A DNA stretch of 24,962 nucleotides, from NCBI GenBank assembly GCA_947630465.1, contig CANRHT010000003.1, positions 1 through 24,962 on the forward strand. Reading direction: 5' to 3'. The DNA is from an uncultured Pseudomonadaceae bacterium. GTDB lineage: Bacteria; Pseudomonadota; Gammaproteobacteria; Pseudomonadales; Pseudomonadaceae. The position numbers were made by a program, and so were the translations under genes. The notes under the pieces were generated by a model. It did no database searches and had not been told where the DNA came from. It saw only the letters and a program-made list of their open reading frames with translations. How positions within the stretch are numbered: the first letter of the stretch is position 1; the number at the start of each line of letters is the position of its first letter. Shown here one piece after another: positions 1 through 9,014 of the stretch.

Positions 1-690
1 GTCACGCCACTGTCGCTGGGCTTGGAAACCATGGGTGATTTGGTTGAGAAAATCATCCCGCGTAACACCACAATTCCAGTCACCCGTGCGCAGGAATTTA
101 CCACTGCACGTGATGGGCAAACGGCTATGGTCGTGCATGTGTTGCAAGGCGAGCGTGAGCTGGTCAGTGATTGCCGTTCTTTGGCGCGCTTTGAATTGCG
201 TGGTATTCCGCCAATGGTTGCCGGTGCCGCGAAAATTCGCGTGACCTTTCAAGTGGATGCCGATGGTTTGCTGGGCGTCACTGCACGCGAACTGGGCAGT
301 GGTGTTGAGGCGAGTATTCAGGTTAGGCCGTCCTACGGTCTGACTGATGATGAAATTGGCGGTATGCTCAAGGCGTCTTTTGAAAACGCTGCGCAAGATA
401 AGCAGGCGCGAGCCTTGCAAGAGCAGCGTGTGGATGCCGAGCGTTTGCTTGAAACGGTGCGTTCTGCATTGCAGGCTGACGGCGATGCGTTGCTGACTCA
501 AGCGGAGCGCGCTGTCATTGAGGAATCTATGGCTGCTTTAGATGTTGTGCGTAAAGCAGAAGATGTCAATGCGGTTGCTCGTCATGTTCAGCAGCTCAAT
601 CATGCCACGAACGAGTTCGCTACCCGTCGTCTTGACGCCACAGTGCAAGCTGCCTTGGCAGGACGACAACTTAATGAAATGGAGGGTTAA
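1..690 (+). CDS. hscA: Fe-S cluster assembly chaperone HscA, C-terminal part (5' end outside window)
   Basis: Hsp70-family chaperone that, with HscB, helps release the nascent iron-sulfur cluster from the scaffold IscU. The frame is open from base 1, reading [13 protein letters not shown], the conserved start of the Hsp70 substrate-binding domain, so this is a gene cut by the window edge and not one starting at the TTG at 22. About 229 residues remain: the beta-sandwich substrate-binding domain (roughly residues 1-125 of the fragment) and then the helical lid, rich in Ala, Gln and Glu. The order hscA-fdx-iscX is the 3' end of the proteobacterial isc operon, which separates HscA from DnaK. The stop lies 5 bases before fdx, so the two are almost certainly co-transcribed. 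The ATPase domain cannot be assessed. Confidence 0.95.
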   Translation, partial: VTPLSLGLETMGDLVEKIIPRNTTIPVTRAQEFTTARDGQTAMVVHVLQGERELVSDCRSLARFELRGIPPMVAGAAKIRVTFQVDADGLLGVTARELGSGVEASIQVRPSYGLTDDEIGGMLKASFENAAQDKQARALQEQRVDAERLLETVRSALQADGDALLTQAERAVIEESMAALDVVRKAEDVNAVARHVQQLNHATNEFATRRLDATVQAALAGRQLNEMEG

Positions 691-695
691 CCCCA

Positions 696-1034
696 ATGCC
701 GCAAATTATTTTTTTGCCTCATGAAGAACTGTGCCCTGAGGGTGCAGTGATTGAAGCAATCCCGGGCGAAACGATTATGGATGCTGCGCTGCGTAACGGT
801 ATTGAGATTGAGCATGCCTGCGAAATGTCCTGCGCCTGTACCACCTGTCATGTGATTGTGCGTGAAGGCATGAACTCTTTAGAAGAGTCTGATGAGCTCG
901 AAGATGACATGCTGGATAAAGCCTGGGGTTTAGAGCCTGACTCGCGTTTGTCATGCCAAGCCTTGGTAGCCGATACAGATTTAACCGTGGAAATACCGAA
1001 ATACACGATTAACCAAGTTTCTGAGCGTCAGTGA
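696..1034 (+). CDS. fdx: ISC-type [2Fe-2S] ferredoxin
   Basis: Small cytosolic [2Fe-2S] ferredoxin (112 aa) that supplies electrons for cluster assembly on IscU. The four cluster ligands are visible at Cys42, Cys48, Cys51 and Cys87, the same positions as in E. coli Fdx; Cys46 is the usual extra conserved cysteine. The acidic helix after residue 60 (EESDELEDDM) is the normal partner-docking surface. A GGAGG ribosome site at 681-685, overlapping the end of hscA, precedes the ATG. It sits between hscA and iscX, as in other gammaproteobacterial isc operons. Length and ligand spacing match the family, so I see no reasonable alternative. Confidence 0.97.
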   Translation: MPQIIFLPHEELCPEGAVIEAIPGETIMDAALRNGIEIEHACEMSCACTTCHVIVREGMNSLEESDELEDDMLDKAWGLEPDSRLSCQALVADTDLTVEIPKYTINQVSERQ

Positions 1035-1049
1035 TTTAAGGGGCTGAAG

Positions 1050-1250
1050 ATGGCACTAAAATGGGTGGATGTCTTAGACATCGCAATTGAGTTAAGTGAA
1101 GCGCATGAAGATGTTGATCCGCGCACCATTAACTTTGTTAACTTGCGCCGTTTGGTGCTTGATTTGCCTGATTTTGCTGATGATCCTGAGCGCAGCGGTG
1201 AGCGTGTGCTCGAAGCGATTCAGGCGGCTTGGATTGAAGAACTCGAGTAG
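1050..1250 (+). CDS. iscX: Fe-S assembly protein IscX
   Basis: IscX is a small acidic protein that binds the cysteine desulfurase IscS and iron and modulates cluster assembly. The 66-residue product is the usual length and shows the family pattern: W5-D7 near the start, the DPRTINFVNLRRLV segment around residues 23-36, and the closing DDPERSGERVLEAIQAAW segment with its conserved Trp. It follows fdx by 15 bases with an AAGGGG ribosome site (about 1038-1043), making it the last gene of the isc operon here. No strong U-tract terminator follows immediately; the next hairpin is at 1335-1359. Confidence 0.95.
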   Translation: MALKWVDVLDIAIELSEAHEDVDPRTINFVNLRRLVLDLPDFADDPERSGERVLEAIQAAWIEELE

Positions 1251-1334
1251 AGTTTTTCCGCTTTAAAGCTTGATGCAGTGCTGAAAATAGCTTGAGCTGT
1301 AAAGTACCTGTGCGAGTTGCTACGCATTTACCAC

Positions 1335-1359
1335 AAACCCGCGTATAATTCGCGGGTTT
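1335..1359 (+). repeat. Perfect inverted repeat between iscX and ndk
   Basis: AAACCCGCG (1335-1343) and CGCGGGTTT (1351-1359) are exact reverse complements around the 7-base loop TATAATT. The stem is strong, but only TTT and then mixed sequence follow, so as an isc terminator it would be weak. It could be a terminator, an operator around the ndk promoter, or both. Confidence 0.6.
1344..1349 (+). promoter_or_regulatory. Candidate -10 box of ndk inside a hairpin loop
   Basis: A perfect TATAAT lies 46 bases before the ndk start codon. No good -35 hexamer sits at 16-18 bases upstream; the nearest candidate is TTGCTA at 1317-1322 with a 21-base gap, which is too long. A start near 1356 would give a leader of about 39 bases with a TTGGAG ribosome site. 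The box occupies the loop of the inverted repeat 1335-1359. Inferred, not proven. Confidence 0.5.
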
Positions 1360-1394
1360 AGTCTTTATAAACACTTAATTTATTGGAGTTCTAC

Positions 1395-1826
1395 ATGACT
1401 GTTCAACGTACATTCTCAATCATCAAGCCTGACGCTGTTGCAAAAAACGTTGTTGGCGAAATCGTTTCACGTTTTGAAAAAGCCGGTTTACGTGTTGTTG
1501 CTTCTAAAATGGTACAACTGTCAGCACGCGAAGCAGGCGGTTTCTACGCTGAGCACAAAGAGCGTCCTTTCTACAACGACCTCGTAAGCTTCATGACTTC
1601 AGGTCCTGTAATCGTTCAGGTTCTGGAAGGCGAAAACGCTATCGCAGCAAACCGTGACCTGATGGGCGCAACCAACCCTAAAGAAGCAGCGGCTGGCACT
1701 ATCCGTGCTGACTTCGCAGTATCTATCGATGAAAACGCTGTACACGGTTCTGACTCAGAAGCCGCTGCTGCACGTGAAATTTCATACTTCTTCGCGGCAA
1801 CTGAAGTGTGTGACCGTATCCGTTAA
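1395..1826 (+). CDS. ndk: Nucleoside diphosphate kinase
   Basis: Transfers the terminal phosphate from ATP to nucleoside diphosphates through a phosphohistidine, balancing cytosolic NTP and dNTP pools. The 143-residue length matches Pseudomonas Ndk. The active-site motif NAVHGSDS places the catalytic residue at His117; the nucleotide site is seen at Lys11 (IIKPDAV) and in the [16 protein letters not shown] segment. I start at the ATG at 1395, not the in-frame TTG at 1383, because TTGGAG at 1384-1389 is the ribosome site and [15 protein letters not shown] is the usual N-terminus. Codon use is unlike the neighbours (AAC for Asn, CGT for Arg, almost throughout), as expected for a highly expressed gene. 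It is probably transcribed from its own promoter in the upstream spacer. Confidence 0.97.
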   Translation: MTVQRTFSIIKPDAVAKNVVGEIVSRFEKAGLRVVASKMVQLSAREAGGFYAEHKERPFYNDLVSFMTSGPVIVQVLEGENAIAANRDLMGATNPKEAAAGTIRADFAVSIDENAVHGSDSEAAAAREISYFFAATEVCDRIR

Positions 1827-1854
1827 TCACGGGTAGGTAAATAAAGGTGAATCC

Positions 1855-2967
1855 ATGACTGCTGTAACTGAAAAAGTTAACTTACTTGGCTTAACGCGCG
1901 AACAATTAGTTGAGTTTTTCGCTTCTATTGGCGAGAAGAAGTTTCGTGCCGACCAAGTGATGAAGTGGATTCACCATTTTGGTGTCGATGATTTTACCGC
2001 CATGACCAACGTCAGTAAGGCGCTGCAAGAAAAGCTTGCCGCCTGCGCTGAGGTGCGTGGACCTGAAATTGTCAGTGAAGATATTTCCAGCGACGGCACT
2101 CGCAAGTGGGTGATACGTGTCGCATCCGGCAGTTGTGTGGAAACTGTCTATATTCCGCAAGGTACCCGCGGTACTTTATGTGTCTCGTCACAAGCAGGCT
2201 GTGCGTTAGATTGCAGCTTTTGTTCGACGGGCAAACAAGGCTTTAATAGTGATCTGACCAGTGCTGAAATTATTGGCCAAGTCTGGATTGCGTCCAAATC
2301 ATTTGGCTCTATTCCTGCTAGCAGTGAGCGTGCCATTACCAACGTGGTAATGATGGGAATGGGCGAGCCGCTGCTCAATTTTGATAATGTTGTCAATGCC
2401 ATGACGTTGATGCTGGATGATTTCGGCTATGGTATTTCCAAGCGTAAGGTGACTTTATCAACCGCCGGTGTTGCACCGATGATTGATAAGCTCAGTGAGC
2501 ACATTGATGTATCCCTCGCTTTATCGCTGCATGCACCCAACGATGCGTTACGCAATACGCTGGTGCCAGTGAACAAAAAGTACCCACTGCAGGTCGTACT
2601 GGATGCTTGTAAGCGTTATATCGCCAAGTTGGGCGAGAAACGCTATTTAACCATTGAGTACACCTTGCTCAAAGATGTTAACGATTTACCTGAGCATGCC
2701 GAGCAGTTGGTTGAGTTATTAAAAGATGTGCCTTGTAAGGTGAACTTAATCCCTTTTAACCCGTTTCCGCATTCAGGCTATGAGCGTCCCAGCAATAATG
2801 CGATTCGCCGTTTTCAGGATACCTTGCATCATGGCGGTTACAGTGTGACAGTGCGCATGCCGCGCGGTGAAGATATTGATGCCGCATGTGGGCAGCTTGT
2901 GGGACAAGTGCAAGACCGTACGCGCCGTAGTGCGCGTTATATTGCAGTGCGTGAAATCGAAAACTAA
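1855..2967 (+). CDS. rlmN: Dual-specificity 23S rRNA/tRNA adenine C2-methyltransferase RlmN
   Basis: Radical SAM enzyme that methylates C2 of adenine 2503 in 23S rRNA and of A37 in some tRNAs. The radical SAM cluster motif CxxxCxxC is at Cys116, Cys120 and Cys123 (GCALDCSFC). The methyl-carrying cysteine is Cys345 in [12 protein letters not shown] near the C-terminus, with Cys94 as the other RlmN/Cfr-family cysteine. The [12 protein letters not shown] segment (168-179) is the SAM-binding region. At 370 aa it is normal length. The ATG at 1855 has an AAAGGTGA ribosome site. The neighbours ndk, pilF, rodZ, ispG and hisS are the standard Pseudomonas order. Cfr (a C8 methyltransferase) is related, but context and the [13 protein letters not shown] segment favour RlmN. 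Confidence 0.96.
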   Translation: MTAVTEKVNLLGLTREQLVEFFASIGEKKFRADQVMKWIHHFGVDDFTAMTNVSKALQEKLAACAEVRGPEIVSEDISSDGTRKWVIRVASGSCVETVYIPQGTRGTLCVSSQAGCALDCSFCSTGKQGFNSDLTSAEIIGQVWIASKSFGSIPASSERAITNVVMMGMGEPLLNFDNVVNAMTLMLDDFGYGISKRKVTLSTAGVAPMIDKLSEHIDVSLALSLHAPNDALRNTLVPVNKKYPLQVVLDACKRYIAKLGEKRYLTIEYTLLKDVNDLPEHAEQLVELLKDVPCKVNLIPFNPFPHSGYERPSNNAIRRFQDTLHHGGYSVTVRMPRGEDIDAACGQLVGQVQDRTRRSARYIAVREIEN

Positions 2968-3016
2968 GTATGATTTTATGCCTGCTAGGCAGCATATCGA
3001 ACTGAAAGGAGTGGGT

Positions 3017-3772
3017 ATGATTGTTCGAACAGTGCTTGTATTGGCTTTATCTAGCGTACTGACCGCTTGTGTAAGCAGCGGCAGTAAGCCTGTGTTACGT
3101 ACTGAAGAAGGGCGTAATCAAGCACGGGATGCTTATATTCAGTTGGGTATTGGTTACATTCAGCAAGGTATTACTGAACAAGCCAAAATGCCTTTAAAAC
3201 AGGCTTTGGAAATTGACGCTAACAGTGCTGATGCACATGCGGCATTGGCTTTAGTGTTTCAAAGAGAGTTAGAGACAGAGCTGGCGGATCATCATTACCG
3301 CAAAGCTTTAGCACAAGGTAAAAACACCCGTATTCAAAATAATTACGGTAGTTTTTTGTACGAACAAGGTAATTATAAAGGCGCGTTTGAGCAGTTTTCT
3401 CTTGCGTCGCAAGACACCATGTATGCTGAGCGTTCGCGTGTGTTTGAGAACATGGGCTTAACGGCTTTACGTTTAAATGATAATGATTCAGCCATGCAGT
3501 ATTTTGAGCGCTCCTTACGTTTGAATCCACAACGTGAGCGCGCTCTGTTAGAAATAGCGCTGCTGTTGTATGAGCGCCAAGATTTTGTACCTGCACGCCG
3601 CAATTATGAAGCCTTTGTGCAGTTAAGTGATCATTCAGCCCGTAGTTTGCTGCTGGGTTTACGCCTAGCTCGAGTGTTTGAAGATCGTAATCAAGCTGCT
3701 AGTTTAGGGCTGCAACTCAAGCGACTGTATCCTGCGAGCGCTGAGTACAAACAGTATCAATCGGAGCAATGA
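3017..3772 (+). CDS. pilF: Type IV pilus biogenesis/stability lipoprotein PilF (PilW)
   Basis: Outer-membrane pilotin lipoprotein needed for multimerisation of the PilQ secretin of type IV pili. The 251-residue product starts with a short signal peptide and the lipobox LTAC (Cys18), followed by CVSSGSK. Several TPR motifs follow from about residue 36 to the end (for example GIGYIQQGITEQAKMPLKQA and SALRLNPQRERALLEIAL-like helices). The frame is open upstream into rlmN, but the ATG at 3017 has an AAGGAG site (3006-3011) and gives the correct signal peptide. It overlaps rodZ by 4 bases (ATGA), so the two are translationally coupled. It implies that the organism makes type IV pili, although no other pil gene is in view. 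Confidence 0.93.
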   Translation: MIVRTVLVLALSSVLTACVSSGSKPVLRTEEGRNQARDAYIQLGIGYIQQGITEQAKMPLKQALEIDANSADAHAALALVFQRELETELADHHYRKALAQGKNTRIQNNYGSFLYEQGNYKGAFEQFSLASQDTMYAERSRVFENMGLTALRLNDNDSAMQYFERSLRLNPQRERALLEIALLLYERQDFVPARRNYEAFVQLSDHSARSLLLGLRLARVFEDRNQAASLGLQLKRLYPASAEYKQYQSEQ

Positions 3773-4683
3773 TGAGCGATGCATCATTAGAAGTAGACGA
3801 ACAAGCCACAAGCGTAGGTACAACCCTGCGCAATGCACGAGTAGCGGCGGACTGGACGTTAGCAGAAGCGGCTAATAAGCTGAATTTAACGCCGCGTGCC
3901 GTTGAGTCCTTAGAGACTGAGCAGTTTGACCGCTTGCCGGGGATGACTTTTGCCCGCGGTTATATCCGCAGCTATGCAAAAATATTAGGCTTGGATGCCG
4001 ACCAGTTAGCTAAGCAGTTTGATGTGACTATAGGCAGCGGTGCTGCAGTTAAAGCAGTGCAAACCATTGATCAGGTCGGTGAGTCGCGCCGTATGTCGCG
4101 CGGTATTTTGCAGTTTGGCTTTTTTATCATTTTAGTCGTGGTTTTGGCCGGTGGTTATTATGCTTGGCAGACCCTAAACAGTGCTGATAAAGCTGATGCG
4201 AGCCAAAGTGCCGTGTTTGATCGTGTTGAGGTTGAGCGTGCTGACGGATCGATGCACGTGCAAACCATTGATGAGCCCGAAGACCAAGCTTTAGCCTTGA
4301 GTCTTGCCGAGCCGCTCGAACCTGTATTGTCTGCAGCAGTTGAACTGGGTACAGATGAGTCTGCAGAATCAGCGCCGAACAGTGCTGAGGCAACTACAGC
4401 AGTACATCAATCAAGCTTTGATTTAAGCACCCTTGTGCCAGGTACTGGCGTGGTTGAATTCAGCTTTGAAAATGAATGCTGGTTGCGAGTACTTGATGGG
4501 CAAGGTAAAGAAATCAGCAGTGGTTTAAAGCGTGCCGGTGAACGAGTACAGGTGGTGGGCAAGCTACCACTGGACATTCATCTGGGTTATGCCAAAGGTG
4601 TGACCATGCTTTATAACGGTGAACCCTTTGATTTTAGTTCATCGGTGCGCGGTGAAACTGCCAGAGTTAAATTAGGCCAATAA
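3769..4683 (+). CDS. rodZ: Cytoskeletal/cell shape protein RodZ
   Basis: Bitopic inner-membrane protein that links the MreB actin-like cytoskeleton to the cell-wall elongation machinery. Domain order is classic: a cytoplasmic Cro/C1-like helix-turn-helix domain (about residues 16-85, with [20 protein letters not shown] and [16 protein letters not shown]), one transmembrane helix (about 113-135, [20 protein letters not shown]), a low-complexity acidic and Ala-rich periplasmic linker (about 140-225), and a C-terminal DUF4115 beta domain (about 228-304, [20 protein letters not shown]). The HTH domain binds MreB and is not known to be a normal DNA regulator. Two adjacent ATG codons (3769 and 3772) could both start it. 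It sits in the pilF-rodZ-ispG order seen in pseudomonads. Confidence 0.95.
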   Translation: MMSDASLEVDEQATSVGTTLRNARVAADWTLAEAANKLNLTPRAVESLETEQFDRLPGMTFARGYIRSYAKILGLDADQLAKQFDVTIGSGAAVKAVQTIDQVGESRRMSRGILQFGFFIILVVVLAGGYYAWQTLNSADKADASQSAVFDRVEVERADGSMHVQTIDEPEDQALALSLAEPLEPVLSAAVELGTDESAESAPNSAEATTAVHQSSFDLSTLVPGTGVVEFSFENECWLRVLDGQGKEISSGLKRAGERVQVVGKLPLDIHLGYAKGVTMLYNGEPFDFSSSVRGETARVKLGQ

Positions 4684-4685
4684 TC

Positions 4686-5795
4686 ATGCATGAACAATCG
4701 TTAATTAAGCGTCGCGTATCGCGTAAAATTTATGTGGGCGACGTCGCTGTGGGTGGTGATGCACCCATCAGTGTGCAGAGTATGACCAATACCGACACCT
4801 GTGATGTGGCGGCGACTGTCGCGCAGATTCTGCGTTTAGAGCAAGCCGGTGCGGATATCGTGCGGGTCTCTGTACCTGATATGCAGGCGGCGGAAGCCTT
4901 TGGTTTGATCAAAAAACAAGTGCATGTGCCACTGGTTGCCGATATTCACTTTGACTACCGTATTGCCTTGCGCGTTGCCGAATTAGGCGTGGATTGTTTG
5001 CGTATCAATCCCGGTAATATTGGTAATGAAGCTCGGGTGAAAGCAGTGGTGGATGCTGCGCGTGATCGCGGTATCCCCATTCGTATTGGCGTGAATGCTG
5101 GGTCTTTAGAAAAAGACTTACAGAAGAAATACGGTGAACCGACAGCAGAAGCTTTAGTTGAGTCGGCGTTGCGTCATGCTGAGCACTTGGATCGTCTTAA
5201 TTATCAAGATTACAAAGTCAGCGTAAAAGCTTCTGATGTGTTTATGGCTGTCGCCGCGTATCGACAGTTAGCACAAGCCATAGATCAGCCCTTGCACTTA
5301 GGCATCACCGAGGCGGGCGGTTTGCGCTCAGGTACGGTCAAGTCAGCGGTGGGTTTAGGTATGTTACTCGCCGAGGGTATTGGCGATACCATTCGCGTCT
5401 CTTTAGCGGCTGACCCGGTGGAAGAAATTAAAGTCGGTTTTGATATTCTCAAGTCGCTTAAATTACGCTCACGCGGCATTAACTTTATTGCCTGCCCGAG
5501 TTGTTCTCGGCAAAACTTTGACGTGGTGAAAACCATGAATGAGCTTGAAGTGCGCCTCGAAGACTTATTGGTACCACTGGATGTGGCTGTGATTGGCTGT
5601 GTAGTTAATGGCCCCGGTGAAGCGAAAGAAGTTCATGTCGGCTTAACCGGTGGATCGCCCAACTTGGTCTATATCGACGGTAAGCCCGTACAGAAACTTA
5701 ATAATGAACATTTGGTGGATGAGCTTGAAGCGCTGATCCGCAAGCGTGCCGATGAAAAAGTTGCAGCTGATGCTGCCGTTATTGTGCGCGGTTAA
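4686..5795 (+). CDS. ispG: (E)-4-hydroxy-3-methylbut-2-enyl-diphosphate synthase (flavodoxin)
   Basis: Penultimate enzyme of the MEP isoprenoid pathway; it reductively opens methylerythritol cyclodiphosphate to HMBPP with a [4Fe-4S] cluster. The ligands Cys270, Cys273 ([13 protein letters not shown]) and Cys305 (GCVVNGPGE), and the fourth ligand Glu312, match E. coli numbering exactly. The N-terminal TIM barrel includes [10 protein letters not shown] (31-40) and LRINPGNIG (105-113). Length (369 aa) is normal for the short bacterial form. It starts 2 bases after the rodZ stop, so it is in the same operon, and hisS follows by 16 bases. Confidence 0.97.
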   Translation: MHEQSLIKRRVSRKIYVGDVAVGGDAPISVQSMTNTDTCDVAATVAQILRLEQAGADIVRVSVPDMQAAEAFGLIKKQVHVPLVADIHFDYRIALRVAELGVDCLRINPGNIGNEARVKAVVDAARDRGIPIRIGVNAGSLEKDLQKKYGEPTAEALVESALRHAEHLDRLNYQDYKVSVKASDVFMAVAAYRQLAQAIDQPLHLGITEAGGLRSGTVKSAVGLGMLLAEGIGDTIRVSLAADPVEEIKVGFDILKSLKLRSRGINFIACPSCSRQNFDVVKTMNELEVRLEDLLVPLDVAVIGCVVNGPGEAKEVHVGLTGGSPNLVYIDGKPVQKLNNEHLVDELEALIRKRADEKVAADAAVIVRG

Positions 5796-5811
5796 TCGTC
5801 AAGGAAATTTT

Positions 5812-7116
5812 GTGAGTAAACCACTACAAGCCATTCGCGGCATGAATGACCTTTTGCCAGAGCAGACTCCGCTGTGGCGCTATTTTGAAAAAACTGTTGC
5901 TGAGTTGCTCGATGGTTATGGCTATCGACAAATCCGTATGCCGATTGTCGAGTTCACTGAACTGTTCAAACGTTCAATTGGCGAAGTGACAGATATTGTC
6001 GAAAAAGAAATGTACACCTTTGCCGATCGCAATGGCGACTCACTGACCTTGCGTCCTGAAGGCACGGCCAGTTGTGTGCGCGCTGTATTGGAGCATGGTC
6101 TGGCCGGCAGTGGACAAGTACAAAAGCTGTGGTACCAAGGCCCGATGTTTCGTCATGAGCGCCCCCAAAAAGGCCGTTACCGCCAGTTTCACCAGATTGG
6201 TGTTGAGGCGTTTAACTTAGTGGGTCCAGATGTGGATGCTGAGTTAATCATATTAACTTGGCGTTTGTGGAAAAAACTGGGCATCAGCGAGCATGTCAAA
6301 CTTGAACTCAATAGCTTAGGCACCGCTGATATCCGCGTGCTCTACCGCGAAGCCTTGGTTGAATATTTAACCGCGCGTTACGATCAGCTTGATGAAGACA
6401 GTCAGCGTCGTATTGCTAGCAACCCGTTGCGGGTGCTGGACAGTAAAAATCCACAGACCCAAGCTTTGCTTGGTGAAGCGCCGCAGCTGGAAGACTATTT
6501 AAATGAAGCATCGCAAGCACATTTTGCCGGTTTGCGTGCGCGTCTTGATGCAGCGGGCGTGCCTTATGTGATCAATCCACGTTTAGTGCGTGGCTTGGAT
6601 TATTACAGCGAATCCGTTTTTGAGTGGGTGACTGATCAGCTCGGTGCGCAAGGTACCGTCTGTGCTGGTGGACGTTACGATGGCTTGGTTGAGCAAATGG
6701 GTGGCCGTGCCACGCCAGGAGTGGGCTTTGCTATGGGCGTTGAGCGTCTGATTTTGATGCTCGAGACTTTAGGACAAATCCCAGCTGAATTATCACGTCA
6801 GGTTGATGTGTACTTTTGTGCGTTTGGCGAAGCCTGTGAGCTGGCAGCTTTAGCCTTGGCTGAACGTTTGCGTGATAGGCTGCCGGGTTTGCGTTTACAA
6901 GTGAATGCCGGTGCGGGCAGCTTTAAAAGTCAGTTTAAAAAAGCTGACAAAAGTGGCGCATTGTATGCGTTAATATTGGGCGATGATGAGCTGCAAGCGC
7001 AGACCATTGCCATTAAGCCGTTACGTACCGATGCTGAGCAGCAATCCGTTGCTTGGAGTGACTTAAGTGAGCATCTGCAAGCCGCCTTGCAGCATGATCC
7101 ATTACTGATTAAATAG
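5812..7116 (+). CDS. hisS: Histidine--tRNA ligase
   Basis: Class II aminoacyl-tRNA synthetase charging tRNA-His. Motif 2 is seen as [19 protein letters not shown] (about 112-130), the histidine-specific signature as LVRGLDYY (258-265), and motif 3 near GFAMGVERL (305-313); a C-terminal anticodon-binding domain begins around residue 328. I choose the GTG at 5812 because it is preceded by AAGGAA (5801-5806) and gives the family N-terminus [18 protein letters not shown]; an upstream in-frame ATG at 5746 lies inside ispG. The 434-residue length is normal. It is followed by yfgM at 10 bases, as in E. coli and Pseudomonas. Confidence 0.96.
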   Translation: MSKPLQAIRGMNDLLPEQTPLWRYFEKTVAELLDGYGYRQIRMPIVEFTELFKRSIGEVTDIVEKEMYTFADRNGDSLTLRPEGTASCVRAVLEHGLAGSGQVQKLWYQGPMFRHERPQKGRYRQFHQIGVEAFNLVGPDVDAELIILTWRLWKKLGISEHVKLELNSLGTADIRVLYREALVEYLTARYDQLDEDSQRRIASNPLRVLDSKNPQTQALLGEAPQLEDYLNEASQAHFAGLRARLDAAGVPYVINPRLVRGLDYYSESVFEWVTDQLGAQGTVCAGGRYDGLVEQMGGRATPGVGFAMGVERLILMLETLGQIPAELSRQVDVYFCAFGEACELAALALAERLRDRLPGLRLQVNAGAGSFKSQFKKADKSGALYALILGDDELQAQTIAIKPLRTDAEQQSVAWSDLSEHLQAALQHDPLLIK

Positions 7117-7126
7117 GAGTATCAGC

Positions 7127-7771
7127 GTGAGCGATAATACTGAAGAAGAACAAATTGCGCTGATCAAAGAGTGGTGGCAGCGTAACGGTAAACCTTTGAT
7201 GGCCGGTGGCGCTATAGCCTTGGTGGTGGTCTTTGGCTTTAAAACGTGGCAAGGCAATCAACTGCAGCAAGCGCAAACAGCCTCTGTGATTTATCAGCAA
7301 GTACTGGAAGCATCCTTGGCGCCCAGCGATCAAGTGGATGCGCAGCAGGTGGCGAAGTTATTGGCGGATTTGAAAACTGTAAATGCGAATAATGCTTACG
7401 CACAATATGCGCGTTTATTAGCGGCGAAAGTGGCGGTCGACAATAACAAATTGGATGACGCCGCTCTTGAGTTGAATGAGGTGTTAGCCAAGCCTGCCAA
7501 CGATACTTTGGCTGAGTTGGCGCGTCAGCGTTTAGCGCGCGTGTTATTGGCGCAAGAACAAGCTGAGCAAGCGTTAAAGGTATTAGAGGCAAAAGTGCTA
7601 CCTGCATTTGCTGCCACGCGTGAAGAATTACGCGGTGATGCCTTAGTGGTGTTGCAGCGTCCTGCAGAAGCTAAAGCGGCTTATCAAAAAGCACAAGAGG
7701 CGTTAGCGCCTGAAGCTGCAGCAGGTAACTTATTGATGAAGCTGGATAACTTAAGTGAAAAGGATGCCTAA
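7127..7771 (+). CDS. yfgM: YfgM family ancillary SecYEG translocon / TPR protein
   Basis: Inner-membrane protein with a short cytoplasmic N-terminus and a periplasmic TPR-like domain. In E. coli YfgM works with the chaperone PpiD at the SecYEG translocon and also influences the Rcs stress system. Visible here are the conserved start (DNTEEEQIALIKEWWQRNGK), one transmembrane helix at about 23-41 (PLMAGGAIALVVVFGFKTW) and a helical repeat region to residue 214. The GTG at 7127 has a TAGGAG site (7114-7119) that overlaps the hisS stop. The hisS-yfgM-bamB order is typical, and outer-membrane biogenesis genes cluster here. Confidence 0.9.
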   Translation: MSDNTEEEQIALIKEWWQRNGKPLMAGGAIALVVVFGFKTWQGNQLQQAQTASVIYQQVLEASLAPSDQVDAQQVAKLLADLKTVNANNAYAQYARLLAAKVAVDNNKLDDAALELNEVLAKPANDTLAELARQRLARVLLAQEQAEQALKVLEAKVLPAFAATREELRGDALVVLQRPAEAKAAYQKAQEALAPEAAAGNLLMKLDNLSEKDA

Positions 7772-7772
7772 C

Positions 7773-8915
7773 TTGAAACGATACAAGTATATGGCGGTAC
7801 TGGCTTTAGCCTTGTTAGCTGTCGGTTGCAGTAGCGCCAGTAAGAAAGAATTAAAACCACAAGCTTTAGAAAAGATCTCTGCAGAGATTGAGCTGAAGAA
7901 AGAGTGGAGTGCCTCAGTCGGTGCTGGCCAAGGCAAGTTTTGGAACAGCCTGACGCCTGCCGTGGACGGTGAAGCTATTTTCGCTGCGGATGTGAATGGC
8001 CGTGTGGCTGCGTTTGACCGCTATACCGGTAAAACGTTATGGACGCGTAAGCTCAAAGTCAGTGTGTCCGGTGCTGTAGGTGTTGGCTCAGGTCGCGTGG
8101 TTGTGGGTACGCTCAGTGGTGATGTGATTGCCCTTGACGCCGCTACTGGCGAAGATCTGTGGCGCAGCAAAGTACCGAGTGAAGTTTTAGCTGCACCAGC
8201 AACCAATGGTGATGTGGTCGTGGTGCAAACCCAAGATGACCGCTTAATTGCTTTGGAAGCCAGTTCAGGACAGCAGCGCTGGATTTATGAAAATACGCCA
8301 GCGGTACTGACGTTACGTGGCACCAGTGCACCTTTGCTAACGGATTACGTGGTTTACGCTGGTTTATCAACCGGTAAAGTGATTGCCATTGATACCCAAC
8401 GTGGTTTGCCGATTTGGGAGCAGCGCATTGCGGTGCCAACAGGTCGCACTGAGTTGGAGCGGATGGTCGACATTGATGGCGGTTTATTGCTGTCGGGTAA
8501 TACGCTGTACGTTGCCAGCTATCAGGGCCGTGTTGCAGGATTAGATGCGCAAAGTGGTCAAGTGCTGTGGCAGCGTGAAGCATCGAGCTATGTGGGTGTG
8601 GCTGAAGGTTTTGGTAACACCTATGTCAGTTTGGCTGAAGGCGCTGTTGAGGGTGTGGATGAGCGTTCATCGACAGCGATGTGGAGCAATAAGAATTTAT
8701 TGCGTCGCCAGCTTTCAGGCCCTGCAGTATTCTCAAGTTATATTGCCGTAGGTGACTACCAAGGTTACTTGCATATTTTAAGTCAAGTGGACGGGCGCTT
8801 CGTTGCACGCACGAAAATTGATGGTAAAGGTGTGCGCGTACAACCTTTAGTGGTCGGCGGCTGGCTGTATGTTTACGGTAATGGCGGCAAGTTGGTTGCT
8901 TTAACCATTAAGTAA
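7773..8915 (+). CDS. bamB: Outer membrane protein assembly factor BamB (lipoprotein)
   Basis: Periplasmic beta-propeller lipoprotein of the BAM complex that folds outer-membrane proteins; it contacts BamA. There is a signal peptide with lipobox AVGC (Cys19), then GCSSASKKE. Repeated PQQ-type blades end in TGKTLWTRK, TGEDLWRSK, SGQQRWIY and SGQVLWQRE. Start choice is uncertain: the ATG at 7764 has its AAGG directly abutting the codon, whereas TTG at 7773 has AAGGA (7760-7764) with an 8-base spacer and gives the 380-residue length I expect for Pseudomonas BamB; GTG 7755 and ATG 7791 are less likely. With TTG 7773, the start follows the yfgM stop by one base. An intrinsic terminator follows. Confidence 0.92.
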   Translation: MKRYKYMAVLALALLAVGCSSASKKELKPQALEKISAEIELKKEWSASVGAGQGKFWNSLTPAVDGEAIFAADVNGRVAAFDRYTGKTLWTRKLKVSVSGAVGVGSGRVVVGTLSGDVIALDAATGEDLWRSKVPSEVLAAPATNGDVVVVQTQDDRLIALEASSGQQRWIYENTPAVLTLRGTSAPLLTDYVVYAGLSTGKVIAIDTQRGLPIWEQRIAVPTGRTELERMVDIDGGLLLSGNTLYVASYQGRVAGLDAQSGQVLWQREASSYVGVAEGFGNTYVSLAEGAVEGVDERSSTAMWSNKNLLRRQLSGPAVFSSYIAVGDYQGYLHILSQVDGRFVARTKIDGKGVRVQPLVVGGWLYVYGNGGKLVALTIK

Positions 8916-8953
8916 CAGGTTCGATAGACTCGTATCTGTCTGACAAAGAGTTT

Positions 8954-8993
8954 AGCCGCTGTCGTTAGGTCGACAGCGGCTTTTGTGTTTTTT
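8954..8993 (+). terminator. Intrinsic terminator after bamB
   Basis: AGCCGCTGTCG (8954-8964) and CGACAGCGGCT (8971-8981) form a perfect 11-bp stem with loop TTAGGT, followed by a T-rich run to 8993. It should end the rlmN-bamB transcript. It lies only 21 bases before the der start codon. Confidence 0.9.
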
Positions 8994-8997
8994 GAAT
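8970..8997 (+). promoter_or_regulatory. Possible der promoter embedded in the bamB terminator
   Basis: TCGACA (8970-8975, 5 of 6 to the -35 consensus) and TTGAAT (8992-8997, 4 of 6 to the -10 consensus) are 16 bases apart. Transcription would begin near 9004, just before the GGAGGA ribosome site of der. This is a weak, purely sequence-based candidate; readthrough of the terminator is the alternative source of der mRNA. Confidence 0.3.
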
Positions 8998-9014
8998 TAT
9001 CGCTGGAGGAGCCA

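Noticed and set aside
2973..2995. Small hairpin TGCCT-GCT-AGGCA between rlmN and pilF
   Set aside because: A 5-bp stem without T run; not enough to call a terminator or regulator.
3219..3596. Long antisense open frame opposite pilF
   Set aside because: Antisense to a clear TPR lipoprotein gene, no ribosome site or family resemblance; a by-product of codon bias.
3769..4683. RodZ as a DNA-binding transcription factor because of its HTH domain
   Set aside because: The membrane helix and DUF4115 domain identify RodZ, whose HTH binds MreB.
8143..8583. 146-codon antisense frame opposite bamB
   Set aside because: Composition (rich in His, Pro, Gln, Cys) is that of a shadow frame, and bamB is unambiguous here.
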